A stretch of DNA of 64,000 nt from Caballeronia pedi (GTDB lineage: Bacteria; Pseudomonadota; Gammaproteobacteria; Burkholderiales; Burkholderiaceae): NCBI RefSeq assembly GCF_001544915.2, contig NZ_FCOE02000006.1, forward strand, positions 124,001-188,000. Reading direction: 5' to 3'. Numbering within the stretch: position 1 is the first letter of the stretch; each line of letters starts with the position of its first letter. Shown here one piece after another: positions 8,971-17,364 of the stretch. A program made the position numbers and the translations under genes. The notes under the pieces are model-generated. The model ran no database searches, was not told the origin of the DNA, and worked only from the letters and a program-made list of their open reading frames with translations.

Positions 8971-10254
8971 ATGAGTACGCCGACTACCCAAATCATCGAT
9001 ACCAGCGCGCTCGGCAAGCGCGCGCAAGCGGACCGTATCGCGCCGTCGCTCTACTACGATGCCGATCTCTTCGAAGCCGAGCTCGAGCGCATTTTCTACA
9101 AGACGTGGATCTGGGTCGCGCATGAAAGCGAATTGCCGAAGCCCGGCGATTTCATCACGACGACCATCGGCCGCCAGCCGGTGATCGTCGTGCGCGACAA
9201 GACCGGTGCGGTGCATGTGCTGCAAAACCGCTGCCGCCATCGCGGCGCTACCGTGTGCGAAGAACACAAGGGCAATGCAAAGGGATTTACGTGCCCGTAT
9301 CACAGTTGGTCTTATGCACTCGACGGCACCTTGCGTGCATTGCCTTACGGCGATGGTTACGAAGGCGTCTGCGAGAAAGGCGATTTGCCGCTGAAGAAAC
9401 TGCGCGTCGGGATTTATCAGGGTTTGATCTTCGCGAGCTTCGACGAAGCGATCGAACCGCTCGAAGACTTTCTCGGCGGAGCGAAGCCGTGGATCGATCT
9501 GTTCATGAAACAGGGCGCGGGATATCCGATCAAGGCGAACGGCGAGCACAAATTCAAGTTCAAGGGCAACTGGAAAATCCAGCTCGAGAACACGACCGAT
9601 CTCTATCACTTCCCGGTGGTGCACAAGTCGTGGATGAAGTCGATCGACGATGAAACCGCCGCGGTCATCACGAGCTTCATGACGAGCGACCAGGCCTTCT
9701 GCCGCTCGCTCGGCAACGGTCATAGCCTCGCGGTGCTGGTGCCCGAGATCGTCGATCTCGACAAGGACGACGGCGCGCCCTTGCCTGAACGTTTCAACGA
9801 TCTGGCCGCCAAGCTCGCCGAGAAACATACGCCCGATGAAGTGCGCCGCATCGTGCGCTCGCTGATGGGCGTGGGTTTCAATCTGAACCTCTTTCCGAAC
9901 CTCGCACTCTCGATGGCGTTCTTCCGCGTGCTGCGTCCGATCTCGGCTGAGGAAACGGAGATTCGTCACGTCGCGCTCGCGATGGACGGCGGACCGGAAG
10001 AAGCGAATCGCGTGCGCCTGCGCATTCACGAGCATTTCCAAGGCCCGTTCGGTTTCGGCAGCCCCGACGACGCCGAAGCATGGGAACGCGTGCAGCGCGG
10101 CTCGCACGCCGGCCCCGATGTGCCGATTCTCGTCAATCGCGGCCTGAACCGCGAAACAACCGCACCGAACGGAGAAAAGACCGCGCACGCCACGGATGAA
10201 ACCGGCATGCGTGAAGCCTACAAACAATGGCGCGCAATGATGGAGAAAGCATGA
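8971..10254 (+). CDS. iacC: IacC-like Rieske oxygenase large subunit
   Basis: A 427-residue alpha subunit of an aromatic ring-hydroxylating dioxygenase. The Rieske [2Fe-2S] ligands C88, H90, C108, H111 and the mononuclear iron ligands D210-x2-H213 and H218 (in TTDLYHFPVVH) are all present. In the iac pathway the IacCD oxygenase with IacF acts late, in the steps leading to catechol. The start at 8971 is chosen because the sequence then begins like family members; the ribosome-binding site is weak. The stop overlaps the small-subunit start. Confidence 0.85.
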   Translation: MSTPTTQIIDTSALGKRAQADRIAPSLYYDADLFEAELERIFYKTWIWVAHESELPKPGDFITTTIGRQPVIVVRDKTGAVHVLQNRCRHRGATVCEEHKGNAKGFTCPYHSWSYALDGTLRALPYGDGYEGVCEKGDLPLKKLRVGIYQGLIFASFDEAIEPLEDFLGGAKPWIDLFMKQGAGYPIKANGEHKFKFKGNWKIQLENTTDLYHFPVVHKSWMKSIDDETAAVITSFMTSDQAFCRSLGNGHSLAVLVPEIVDLDKDDGAPLPERFNDLAAKLAEKHTPDEVRRIVRSLMGVGFNLNLFPNLALSMAFFRVLRPISAEETEIRHVALAMDGGPEEANRVRLRIHEHFQGPFGFGSPDDAEAWERVQRGSHAGPDVPILVNRGLNRETTAPNGEKTAHATDETGMREAYKQWRAMMEKA

Positions 10255-10751
10255 TGGACGATCGCAACGCACTCTTCTCGCAACAAACGTTCGCGCGGGC
10301 GATCGAATTCATCTGGCGCGAAGCCGAATTGCTGGACCGCCGCGACTATCGCGCATGGCTCGACTTATGGGAGCCGTCGGGCTTCTATGTGGTGCCGATC
10401 GATCCCGCAGCGACCGACTTCGCCGCCACGCTGAACTACGCCTACGACGATCAGCACATGCGCGAATTGCGCGTGCAGCGCATGACGTCGGGCTATTCCG
10501 CGTCCGCGTCGGATGCGGCGCGCACGGTGCGCACCGTGTCGCGCTTTACGCTGTCGAGCGACAGCGCCGATGTGGTGGAAGTGAAGTCGGCGCAGGTCAT
10601 CGTCGCGTACAAGCGCGGTGTGTCGACGATCTTCGCCGCCGATCTCACGCACAAGATCAGCATGGCAAGCGGCGAACCGAAGCTCGTCGAAAAGGTTATC
10701 CGCCTGATCGATTCGACGGAAGCGCTGAGCGCAATCGGCTTCCTGCTTTGA
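10251..10751 (+). CDS. iacD: IacD-like Rieske oxygenase small subunit
   Basis: A 166-residue beta subunit with the cone-shaped SnoaL/NTF2-like fold of ring-hydroxylating dioxygenases (AIEFIWREAELLDRRDYRAWLDLW at the start). It supports the oxygenase hexamer without cofactors of its own. The ATG at 10251 overlaps the iacC stop, so the two subunits are coupled for stoichiometric translation; a second ATG follows at once. A strong hairpin lies beyond the stop codon. Confidence 0.85.
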   Translation: MMDDRNALFSQQTFARAIEFIWREAELLDRRDYRAWLDLWEPSGFYVVPIDPAATDFAATLNYAYDDQHMRELRVQRMTSGYSASASDAARTVRTVSRFTLSSDSADVVEVKSAQVIVAYKRGVSTIFAADLTHKISMASGEPKLVEKVIRLIDSTEALSAIGFLL

Positions 10752-10760
10752 TGTGCACGT

Positions 10761-10788
10761 ACGCATCGGCGCATTCACGCCGATGCGT
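10761..10788. terminator. Hairpin between convergent iacD and kinase gene
   Basis: An 11-bp perfect stem, ACGCATCGGCG paired with CGCCGATGCGT around a six-base loop, between two converging genes. There is no clear T-run on either side, so it may end transcription weakly in both directions or protect mRNA ends. Confidence 0.5.
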
Positions 10789-10801
10789 GTCTACCGGTCG
10801 A

Positions 10802-12307
10802 TCAAACGCCATGCGACAGGGGCAAAGCGAAGCAACATTCGAGACCGCCGCTCGCGGCGCGTTGCGCCCAGATGCGCCCTTCGTGACGCGACACGATGTT
10901 CGTGCACAACGACAAGCCTATGCCATTGCCGCCCGCCTTCGACGAGGAAAAGCCGTCAAAAAGACGTTCGAGCGCATCGTCGGGAACGCCCGGGCCGTTG
11001 TCGGTCACATGCAGTTCGGCCGCCTCGCCGTTCATCGTCGTGGCAAGCGTGACGATGCCCGTCGACGGCTTCGCACCGCTCAACGCTTCTACCGCGTTGA
11101 ACGCCAGATTGAGAATGACCTGACCGATGAGCACGCGTTCACAGCGTATCGGCAACGGCTCGTGCCATTGCTCGATCCTGACCGTCACGCCCTCGTCCCG
11201 TGCGCGCAGTTGAATGAAGTACGCGACGTCGGCGAGTATGTCGCGAAGATCGGCCTGCGCTTCGACGGGTTCGCGCTTCACGATGAATTCGCGCACGCTC
11301 TTGATGATATGCGCCGCATGCTCGGCCTGACGATCGGCTGCGCGCAGGCCCCAGATCGCGCTCTCGATCGAATCGGGCTGCGCGAGCCGCTGAATCGCGC
11401 CTTCGATGAAATTGCGTACGGCTGCGAGTGGCTGGCTCAACTCATGCGCGATTGCCATCGCCATTTCGCCCATCGCGTTATTGCGGCCCGCGTATTCCAG
11501 CATGCGCGCTTCGTTGCGGCGTGCTTCTTCGATCGCGACTTCATCGCTGATATCGCGGAAATGCACCAGCGTGCCATCTTCGATATCGATGCGCCTGAAC
11601 GTGATGCGCAACCAACGCTTCATGCCGTCACGGCGCGTAATCGCATAGCGTTGCGCAGGCGTCGAATGCTGGCGCGTCGCGCTGCGCAACTGCGCGATCA
11701 GCCGGTCGCGATCCGCTCTCGTGCAATAGTCGAGCGCGACGCCGAGCGGCGCATCGCTCGCAACACCCAGCACGCGCCGTCCCGACTCGCTGATGAAACT
11801 CACCCTGCCGCGCGGCGACAGCACCGCAACGCCCTCACCCAGATCCTGCATGTATTCGCGCAGCCGCGCTTCATAGCGCCGCAGCTTCTGGCGCATCGCA
11901 TCTTCCGCGCTGATGTCGCGGAACTGCACCATGACGACTGCGCGACCGGAGAGCGGAACGTAGGTTGCGATCGCCTCGGACAACATATCAACGCCCGCGC
12001 GCGAGCGATAACACCATTCATAGCTTTGCGGGCCTTCGGTGATCGAGCGGTCCATCGCGTTCACCGCGATTTCACGGCGATATCTGATGTCGTCGCGCGT
12101 CATGTCGTGCGCCTTGAGCGGCAGCAGCTCCTCCACCGAAAAGCCCAGCGCCGCGCACGCGGCACGATTCGCCCACACGATCGCCTTCGTCTGCGCGTCG
12201 TGCAGAAGCACGCATTGCGTCAATGCGTCGAGCAGGCGGCGGAAATCGTCTTCGGCGGGAAAGTTCATGTCGCGGTGCGAGGAAAACATGGTTGCAACGC
12301 TAACCAT
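10802..12307 (-). CDS. iacS: Soluble PAS-PAS histidine kinase of the iac locus
   Basis: A 501-residue FixL-like sensor kinase without membrane segments: PAS domain about 20-135, second PAS about 145-255, phospho-acceptor H288 in IAHELSQPLAAV, and a C-terminal ATPase domain (NLAFNAVEAL, DNGPGVPDDAL, GNGIGLSL). The partner is probably the FixJ-like regulator encoded 4.2 kb away at 16504-17136, since no other receiver is near and both flank iacA-B-I-H-E. A two-component system responding to indole-3-acetate is reported for P. phytofirmans. The start is uncertain: ATGs at 12307, 12289 and 12268 are all possible. Confidence 0.82.
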   Translation of the reverse strand: MVSVATMFSSHRDMNFPAEDDFRRLLDALTQCVLLHDAQTKAIVWANRAACAALGFSVEELLPLKAHDMTRDDIRYRREIAVNAMDRSITEGPQSYEWCYRSRAGVDMLSEAIATYVPLSGRAVVMVQFRDISAEDAMRQKLRRYEARLREYMQDLGEGVAVLSPRGRVSFISESGRRVLGVASDAPLGVALDYCTRADRDRLIAQLRSATRQHSTPAQRYAITRRDGMKRWLRITFRRIDIEDGTLVHFRDISDEVAIEEARRNEARMLEYAGRNNAMGEMAMAIAHELSQPLAAVRNFIEGAIQRLAQPDSIESAIWGLRAADRQAEHAAHIIKSVREFIVKREPVEAQADLRDILADVAYFIQLRARDEGVTVRIEQWHEPLPIRCERVLIGQVILNLAFNAVEALSGAKPSTGIVTLATTMNGEAAELHVTDNGPGVPDDALERLFDGFSSSKAGGNGIGLSLCTNIVSRHEGRIWAQRAASGGLECCFALPLSHGV

Positions 12308-12331
12308 AGCATCGGCGCGCGCGGCGCGCCC

Positions 12332-12347
12332 CTAAAGATTTCTTTAG
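12332..12347. promoter_or_regulatory. Inverted repeat in the iacS-iacA promoter region
   Basis: CTAAAGA-TT-TCTTTAG is an inverted repeat with 7-base arms between the divergent kinase gene and iacA, 25 bases upstream of the kinase start used here. A half-site CTTTAG occurs in front of iacG (17231-17236). It is a candidate site for the FixJ-like regulator; this is inference. Confidence 0.4.
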
Positions 12348-12493
12348 AGAACCGGGGTACTTCACTGAATCACGCGCACGTCATCCCAATTGTCTCGGCT
12401 TTTTTGCGTTTCTAGACTGGCATCAACGTGAGCAGTTCGAAAGCACGCTCGCCCATCCCTATGAGTCATACGACCGAACAAGGAGACGTCCCC

Positions 12494-13669
12494 ATGTCAG
12501 CTTCCGCCGCTGCCGTCGCTATCCGCGACGATCTTTGCAATCAGGACGATGCCCTGACGCTCGACGACGTGATCGCCGAAATCGCTCAGCGTCGCGAAGA
12601 ATTCGACCGGCTCTCACATGTGCCGCGCGATGTCATCGCCAAGCTCAAGCGCGCCGGCATTTATCGTGCGGCGACGCCGAAGCGCTTCGGCGGCGACGCG
12701 CGCGCGCCCGGCGAATTCCTGGCGATGATCGAGCGCATTGCGGTCGCCGACGGCTCCGCCGCGTGGGTCGCGAGCTTCGGTTCGGCCAATCTCTATCTCG
12801 CCGCCCTGCCGCTCGCGACGCAGGCCGCGATCTATGCGGACGGCCCCGATCAGGTCTTCGCGGGCGGACTGTTCCCCGTGCAGAACGTGCAACCCGCCGA
12901 TGGCGGTTATCGCGTCAATGGCACCTGGAAGTTCGCGAGTGGTTGCAAGGGCGCGGACTGGCTCGGCGTCGGCATCGGCACGGGCAAGCCGGGCGAAGCG
13001 CCGGGCAAGCCGCGCACCGCGGTGTTTCGTCCCGCGCAAGTGGAGATCGTCGAGAACTGGAACGTGGTCGGTATGCAGGGCACGGGCAGTCACGATCTGC
13101 GCGTAACGGATCAGTTCGTAGCGGAAGACTGGACCTTCGTGCGCGGCGGTGCATCGACGGTCGATGAACCGCTCTATCGCTATCCGACGATCGCTTATGC
13201 CGCACAAGTGCTCGCTGTCGTGAATCTGGGGCTGGCGCGCGCCGCGCTCGACGTTGCGAATCACATGGCGGGCGGACGCAAGACGACGACTGGCGCGCCC
13301 CAACTTGCCGATCGCGCCTACTACCGGATCGAGCTTGCCAAGGCAGAGGCGCAATTGCGCTCGGCGCGTGCGTTCTTCTATGAATCGACCGATAGCGTAT
13401 GGCAGTCGATTATCGCGGGCAATGAAGTCACGCCCGAACAGGTCAGTCTGTTGCGTCTTTCCGCGACGCAGATCGCACGCGAAGGCGCGGACGTCGTGAA
13501 TCGCGCCTATCGGCTGGGTGGGACGATGGCGATCTATCGCACACATCCGCTGCAACGCCTGATGCGCGATGCGATGGTCGTCACGCAGCACGCCTTCCTC
13601 GGCGAAGGCAACTACGACGGCGCGGGCGCGGTGTTCGTCGGCGTGCCGCCGATTCCCGGCTATCTCTGA
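12494..13669 (+). CDS. iacA: IacA-like flavin-dependent monooxygenase
   Basis: A 391-residue member of the acyl-CoA dehydrogenase-fold flavin monooxygenases (the HpaB/DszC-like group). IacA starts indole-3-acetate breakdown by oxidising the indole ring with reduced flavin supplied by IacG. Visible family features are the N-terminal helical domain, the central GTWKFASGCKGADW and MQGTGSHDLRV segments, and the C-terminal RAYRLGGTMAIYRTHPLQRLMRD region. The start at 12494 has an AGGAG site eight bases upstream; earlier in-frame ATGs lack one. It is the first gene of a tight iacA-B-I-H-E run. Confidence 0.88.
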   Translation: MSASAAAVAIRDDLCNQDDALTLDDVIAEIAQRREEFDRLSHVPRDVIAKLKRAGIYRAATPKRFGGDARAPGEFLAMIERIAVADGSAAWVASFGSANLYLAALPLATQAAIYADGPDQVFAGGLFPVQNVQPADGGYRVNGTWKFASGCKGADWLGVGIGTGKPGEAPGKPRTAVFRPAQVEIVENWNVVGMQGTGSHDLRVTDQFVAEDWTFVRGGASTVDEPLYRYPTIAYAAQVLAVVNLGLARAALDVANHMAGGRKTTTGAPQLADRAYYRIELAKAEAQLRSARAFFYESTDSVWQSIIAGNEVTPEQVSLLRLSATQIAREGADVVNRAYRLGGTMAIYRTHPLQRLMRDAMVVTQHAFLGEGNYDGAGAVFVGVPPIPGYL

Positions 13670-13705
13670 TCCACTTTCATCGCATAACAATAGGAGTAAC
13701 GCTTC

Positions 13706-14083
13706 ATGTCCGATAACCGAAACCTGCCCCTGCGCGTGCTGTTCTGCTGCGGCGTGACCCAGAACTTCTTCGACTTGCCGCGCGAACAGATCGGCGAAGT
13801 ATGGCAAGCCTACGGCAAGATGCTTGCCGCCGTCGAAGCAATGGAGAACGTGCGCGTACTGGGCGTGATGGACGATGATCGACTCGTCGTCGGTCAGTCC
13901 GATGGCGCGCCGTGGACGTTCTACATCATGGCCGATGTCGCGGACTTCGATACGGCCACCGCCGTGTGCAATCTTTATCGCACGACGCCCGTTGGCCCGT
14001 ACAACCTGTGGCGCTATGGAAAGATCGAAGCGCGCGTCGGACGTGCATTGGCCGTTCCGCCCGCCACGGCCAATCACGCATGA
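13706..14083 (+). CDS. iacB: IacB-like small protein
   Basis: A 125-residue soluble protein without signal peptide, assigned from its place between iacA and iacI and its size. The fold looks like a small alpha/beta-barrel protein (strand VLFCCGVT, then VRVLGVMDDDRLVVG and TFYIMADVADFD). Its biochemical role is not well defined; an involvement in the early oxidation steps is possible. It follows iacA by 36 bases with a GGAGTAA ribosome-binding site. Confidence 0.72.
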   Translation: MSDNRNLPLRVLFCCGVTQNFFDLPREQIGEVWQAYGKMLAAVEAMENVRVLGVMDDDRLVVGQSDGAPWTFYIMADVADFDTATAVCNLYRTTPVGPYNLWRYGKIEARVGRALAVPPATANHA

Positions 14084-14087
14084 CGCC

Positions 14088-14606
14088 ATGACGAACACGA
14101 CCATCGAAGCGCTGCTCGAACGCGTCGCCGTGCTCGAAGCGCAGAACGCAGTGCGCAAGACTATCGCGCGTTATATGGCCTTATGCGATGTGCCTTGCGC
14201 GCCGCTCGAAGGCGAATCGCTCGCCGCGCTTTTCACCGATGACGCCGTGTGGGAAGGCATCGGCCCGCAATATGCGCAGAAGTTCGGGCGTATGCAAGGG
14301 CGCGCGGCGATCGTCGAGATGCTGCAAGCTTATCTGCCGCCGTCTCCGCATTTCTCGACCAATGTGCACTTCCTGACGTCGGAGCATATCGAGGTTCGAA
14401 GCGATATCGCCAAAGGCCGATGGATCATGCTGCAAGCGTCGGGCTATGCGGACGAAAAGGCTGAACTCATCGCCGCGCGGCTCGAGATCGATTTCGTGCT
14501 TTCGCCGCGCGATGCGCATGATGAATGGCTGATTCGACACTTCCGCACCGAGCGTCTCTTCGACGCGCCGTGGCGCGTGAACCCTCGCAAGGAGTTGAAC
14601 GCATGA
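14088..14606 (+). CDS. iacI: IacI-like SnoaL-fold protein
   Basis: A 172-residue SnoaL/NTF2-like protein starting MTNTTIEALLERVAVLEAQ, with FTDDAVWEGIG and the C-terminal WLIRHFRTERLFDAPWRV typical of this fold. IacI belongs to the iac set and is thought to help in an intermediate conversion; the exact reaction is not certain. It begins four bases after iacB and overlaps iacH (ATGA), which argues for translational coupling. Earlier in-frame ATGs run through iacB and are rejected. Confidence 0.8.
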   Translation: MTNTTIEALLERVAVLEAQNAVRKTIARYMALCDVPCAPLEGESLAALFTDDAVWEGIGPQYAQKFGRMQGRAAIVEMLQAYLPPSPHFSTNVHFLTSEHIEVRSDIAKGRWIMLQASGYADEKAELIAARLEIDFVLSPRDAHDEWLIRHFRTERLFDAPWRVNPRKELNA

Positions 14607-15739
14607 GCGCATTCATCAGCGAATTCGATCTGCGCGCGCACGATCGTATCGATGGTCCGACCATCGCGATCAAGGACAGCATCGATATCGCGGGCTATCC
14701 GACCACGGCAGCGAGCCGCGCACTCGCCGACACCCCCGCCGCCACCGAACATGCCGACGTGGTTCAACGTCTGCTCGATGCGGGCTGGCGTATCAAGGGC
14801 AAGGCGAACATGCACGAACTCGCCTTCGGCATGACTGGCATCAACGAATTCACTGGCACGCCGCGTAATCCACAGGACGCCACCCGCATTCCCGGTGGCT
14901 CGTCGAGCGGCTCGGCTTGCGCTGTCGGACTCGGACTCGTCGATGCCGCGCTCGGCACCGACACCGGCGGCTCGGTGCGCGGCCCTGCGGCATGTTGTGG
15001 CGTGATCGGATTGAAGCCGACGTTTGGCCGCGTGTCGCGTCGCGGCGTGGCGCCCGTCGAAACCACGCTCGATTGCGTCGGCCCGTTTGCGTGCGAGATG
15101 CGCGTGCTAGTCGATGCGATGGGCGCGATCGATCCATCGTTCGATGTGAATAGCGCGCGCAGGGATGCATCGAAAATGCGAGTTGGCATCGTTGCGGTCG
15201 ATGCAGATGCGAGTATTCGCAAAGCCGTCGATGACGCCGTGCGCCGCGCGGGACTCGCATCACGCGGCGTCGCGCTCGAATCGATCGGCGATGCATTCAC
15301 TGCCGGTCTTGCGGTCATCAATGCGGAAACGTGGCATGCGTTCGGTCATCTCGTCGAAACGGGCAAGCTCGGCGCGGATCTCGAAGCACGCCTTCGCTCG
15401 GCGTCGAACACGACCGCCGCCGATCTCGACGCAGCGGAAAACGTGCGGCGCATCTTCACGGCCGCAGTAGATCGCGCGCTCGGCGATGCCGACGTGCTCG
15501 TGCTTCCCACGTTGCCCGCGCTTCCGATCACGCTTGAAGCGGCGCGCGCGGGTACGTCGGTGATCGCGATGTCGTCGTTGATCAGGCCATTCAATCTTAG
15601 CGGCCATCCCGCGCTGAGTCTTCCTCTTCCGATCGAAGGTTCAACGCTCAAAGCCGGCTTGCAGATCGTCGGGCGTAGAGGCGCCGATGAAAAGATTTGC
15701 GCAGTGGCCGCGCATTTCGAAGCCGCACTTCGTCAATAA
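14603..15739 (+). CDS. iacH: IacH-like amidase
   Basis: A 378-residue amidase-signature enzyme. The serine/glycine-rich core RIPGGSSSGSACAVGLGLVD and downstream GTDTGGSVRGPAACCGVIGLKP carry the Ser-cisSer-Lys type active site; the lysine is in TIAIKDSIDI near the N-terminus. In the iac set it probably hydrolyses an amide formed after opening or rearranging the indole ring. It overlaps iacI by four bases. It is shorter than many amidases, which often exceed 450 residues, but the signature is complete. Confidence 0.85.
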   Translation: MSAFISEFDLRAHDRIDGPTIAIKDSIDIAGYPTTAASRALADTPAATEHADVVQRLLDAGWRIKGKANMHELAFGMTGINEFTGTPRNPQDATRIPGGSSSGSACAVGLGLVDAALGTDTGGSVRGPAACCGVIGLKPTFGRVSRRGVAPVETTLDCVGPFACEMRVLVDAMGAIDPSFDVNSARRDASKMRVGIVAVDADASIRKAVDDAVRRAGLASRGVALESIGDAFTAGLAVINAETWHAFGHLVETGKLGADLEARLRSASNTTAADLDAAENVRRIFTAAVDRALGDADVLVLPTLPALPITLEAARAGTSVIAMSSLIRPFNLSGHPALSLPLPIEGSTLKAGLQIVGRRGADEKICAVAAHFEAALRQ

Positions 15740-15751
15740 AGGAATTCGAAC

Positions 15752-16495
15752 ATGTCGAATAGAATCGCGCTCATTACCGGCGCCGCGCGCGGCCTGGGCG
15801 CAGTCGTTGCGCGCCGTTTTCATGCCGCGGGCTACAAGGTCGCATTGGCCGATATCGCAATCGAGGCCACGCAAGCACTCGCGCACGAGTTGAGCGAAGA
15901 TCGGGCCAGCGCGTTCGCGCTGCAACTCGATGTCACGTCGAAAGCGGATTTCGAACGCGCACGCGATGCAGTGCACGAACGCTGGGGCCGTATCGATGTA
16001 CTCGTCAATAATGCGGGTGCATCGAAGGTCGTGCCCGTGATGGAGATTACCGCCGAGCAGTTCGATCAGGTCATCGACGTCAATCTGCGCAGCGTGCTGT
16101 TCGGCTGTCAGGTATTCGGCCGCTATTTCGCGGATCGCGGCGCGGGTCGCATCGTCAATATCGCATCGCTCGCGGGGCAGAACGGCGGCTCGGCCACCGG
16201 CGCGCACTATGCGGCTGCCAAAGGCGGCGCGATCACGCTGACCAAGGTATTCGCGCGCGATCTCGCGGCGCATGGCGTGACCGTCAATGCTATCTCGCCC
16301 GGCCCGCTCGACTTGCCCGTGGTGCATGAGAGCGTACCCGCCGACAAACTCGACAAGGTGATCGCGGGCATTCCCGTCGGGCGTCTGGGTTCGGCCGATT
16401 ACATCGCCGATGTCGCGGTGCTGCTCGCATCGCCCGATGCGTACTTCGCGAACGGCGCATGCTGGGACGTGAACGGCGGTCTCTACATGCGCTGA
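15752..16495 (+). CDS. iacE: IacE-like short-chain dehydrogenase
   Basis: A 247-residue SDR oxidoreductase with the cofactor motif TGAARGLG (residues 9-16), NNAGA, a catalytic Ser-Tyr-Lys set (IASLAG..., Y-AAAKGG) and a C-terminal DVNGGLYMR. In the iac pathway the SDR acts on an oxidised indole-acetate intermediate produced by IacA. It follows iacH by 12 bases with an AAAGGAATT site and ends eight bases before the convergent response regulator. Confidence 0.85.
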   Translation: MSNRIALITGAARGLGAVVARRFHAAGYKVALADIAIEATQALAHELSEDRASAFALQLDVTSKADFERARDAVHERWGRIDVLVNNAGASKVVPVMEITAEQFDQVIDVNLRSVLFGCQVFGRYFADRGAGRIVNIASLAGQNGGSATGAHYAAAKGGAITLTKVFARDLAAHGVTVNAISPGPLDLPVVHESVPADKLDKVIAGIPVGRLGSADYIADVAVLLASPDAYFANGACWDVNGGLYMR

Positions 16496-16503
16496 AGCGT
16501 GAG

Positions 16504-17136
16504 TCATGCGAGCCCGTCGTCCGGCGGGCTCCATACTTCGAGCACGTCGCGCACCAGCGTGGCGATGGATGCCGCGCCGAGCTTGTCCTTGATGCTCGCG
16601 CGATGCACGTCGACGGTCTTCACGCTGATCGACAGATCGGAGGCGATGCGTTTGCTCGCCTTGCCTTCGATCACGCCGCGCAAGACTTCTTTTTCGCGCG
16701 CGGTCAGCGATTCGACGCGCTCGCGCAGTTCACGCTGGCGTTGATGTTTCGCGTGGCGTTGTGTGGCGAGCTTCATCGCGCGCTGCACGCGATCGAGCAT
16801 TTGCTGCGAGTTATAGGGCTTCTCGACGAAATCGATCGCGCCATGCTGAAGCGCGCGCACGGACATCGGAATGTCGCCGTGGCCGCTCACGAAGATGATC
16901 GGCAAGGTCGCGCCACGACGATTGAGTTCGGCTTGCACGTCGAAGCCGCCGATCTCCGGCATGCGTACGTCGAGCACGAGACAGGCGGGCCGGGACACGT
17001 CGAAGGCATGCAGGAATTCGGCGGCGCTGGCGAATCCCTCCGACTTCACGCCGACCGAATCGAGCAGCCACGCGAGTGACGTACGCATGCCGTCGTCGTC
17101 GTCGACGATATACACCACGGGAGCGGGAGGATTCAT
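16504..17136 (-). CDS. iacR2: FixJ-like response regulator of the iac locus
   Basis: A 210-residue NarL/FixJ-type regulator: receiver domain with the acidic pocket VDDDD (11-15) and phospho-acceptor D56 in LVLDVRMP, then a LuxR helix-turn-helix near residues 143-205 (LTAREKEVLRGVIEGKASKRIASDLSIS is its core). It is the likely partner of the PAS kinase at 10802-12307, from which it is separated by the iacA-E genes. It is divergent from iacG with 228 bases between starts, so it probably controls iacG and the iacA operon. Confidence 0.85.
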   Translation of the reverse strand: MNPPAPVVYIVDDDDGMRTSLAWLLDSVGVKSEGFASAAEFLHAFDVSRPACLVLDVRMPEIGGFDVQAELNRRGATLPIIFVSGHGDIPMSVRALQHGAIDFVEKPYNSQQMLDRVQRAMKLATQRHAKHQRQRELRERVESLTAREKEVLRGVIEGKASKRIASDLSISVKTVDVHRASIKDKLGAASIATLVRDVLEVWSPPDDGLA

Positions 17137-17364
17137 TGCAAATGAGGATTCGATGGAAAGGCAATGATAACCAGCCCATATCCACTGCGAAAGTCCCTTC
17201 TTTACTTCGATTTTCCGGGATAGGTAAAACCTTTAGTGCGCTCGGTAACGACGCCGGGCAAGTCGGCGGATCGCGCCGATATGTTTTGTGCGGTTCAGCG
17301 CGTACGCTTGATTCACGGTTTGCTATACACAACCTTAAACACGAAACGAACAGGAGACGCTCCT

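Noticed and set aside
10355..12415. A 686-codon plus-strand frame through iacD and opposite the kinase gene
   Set aside because: It runs out of frame with iacD and antisense to a complete histidine kinase.
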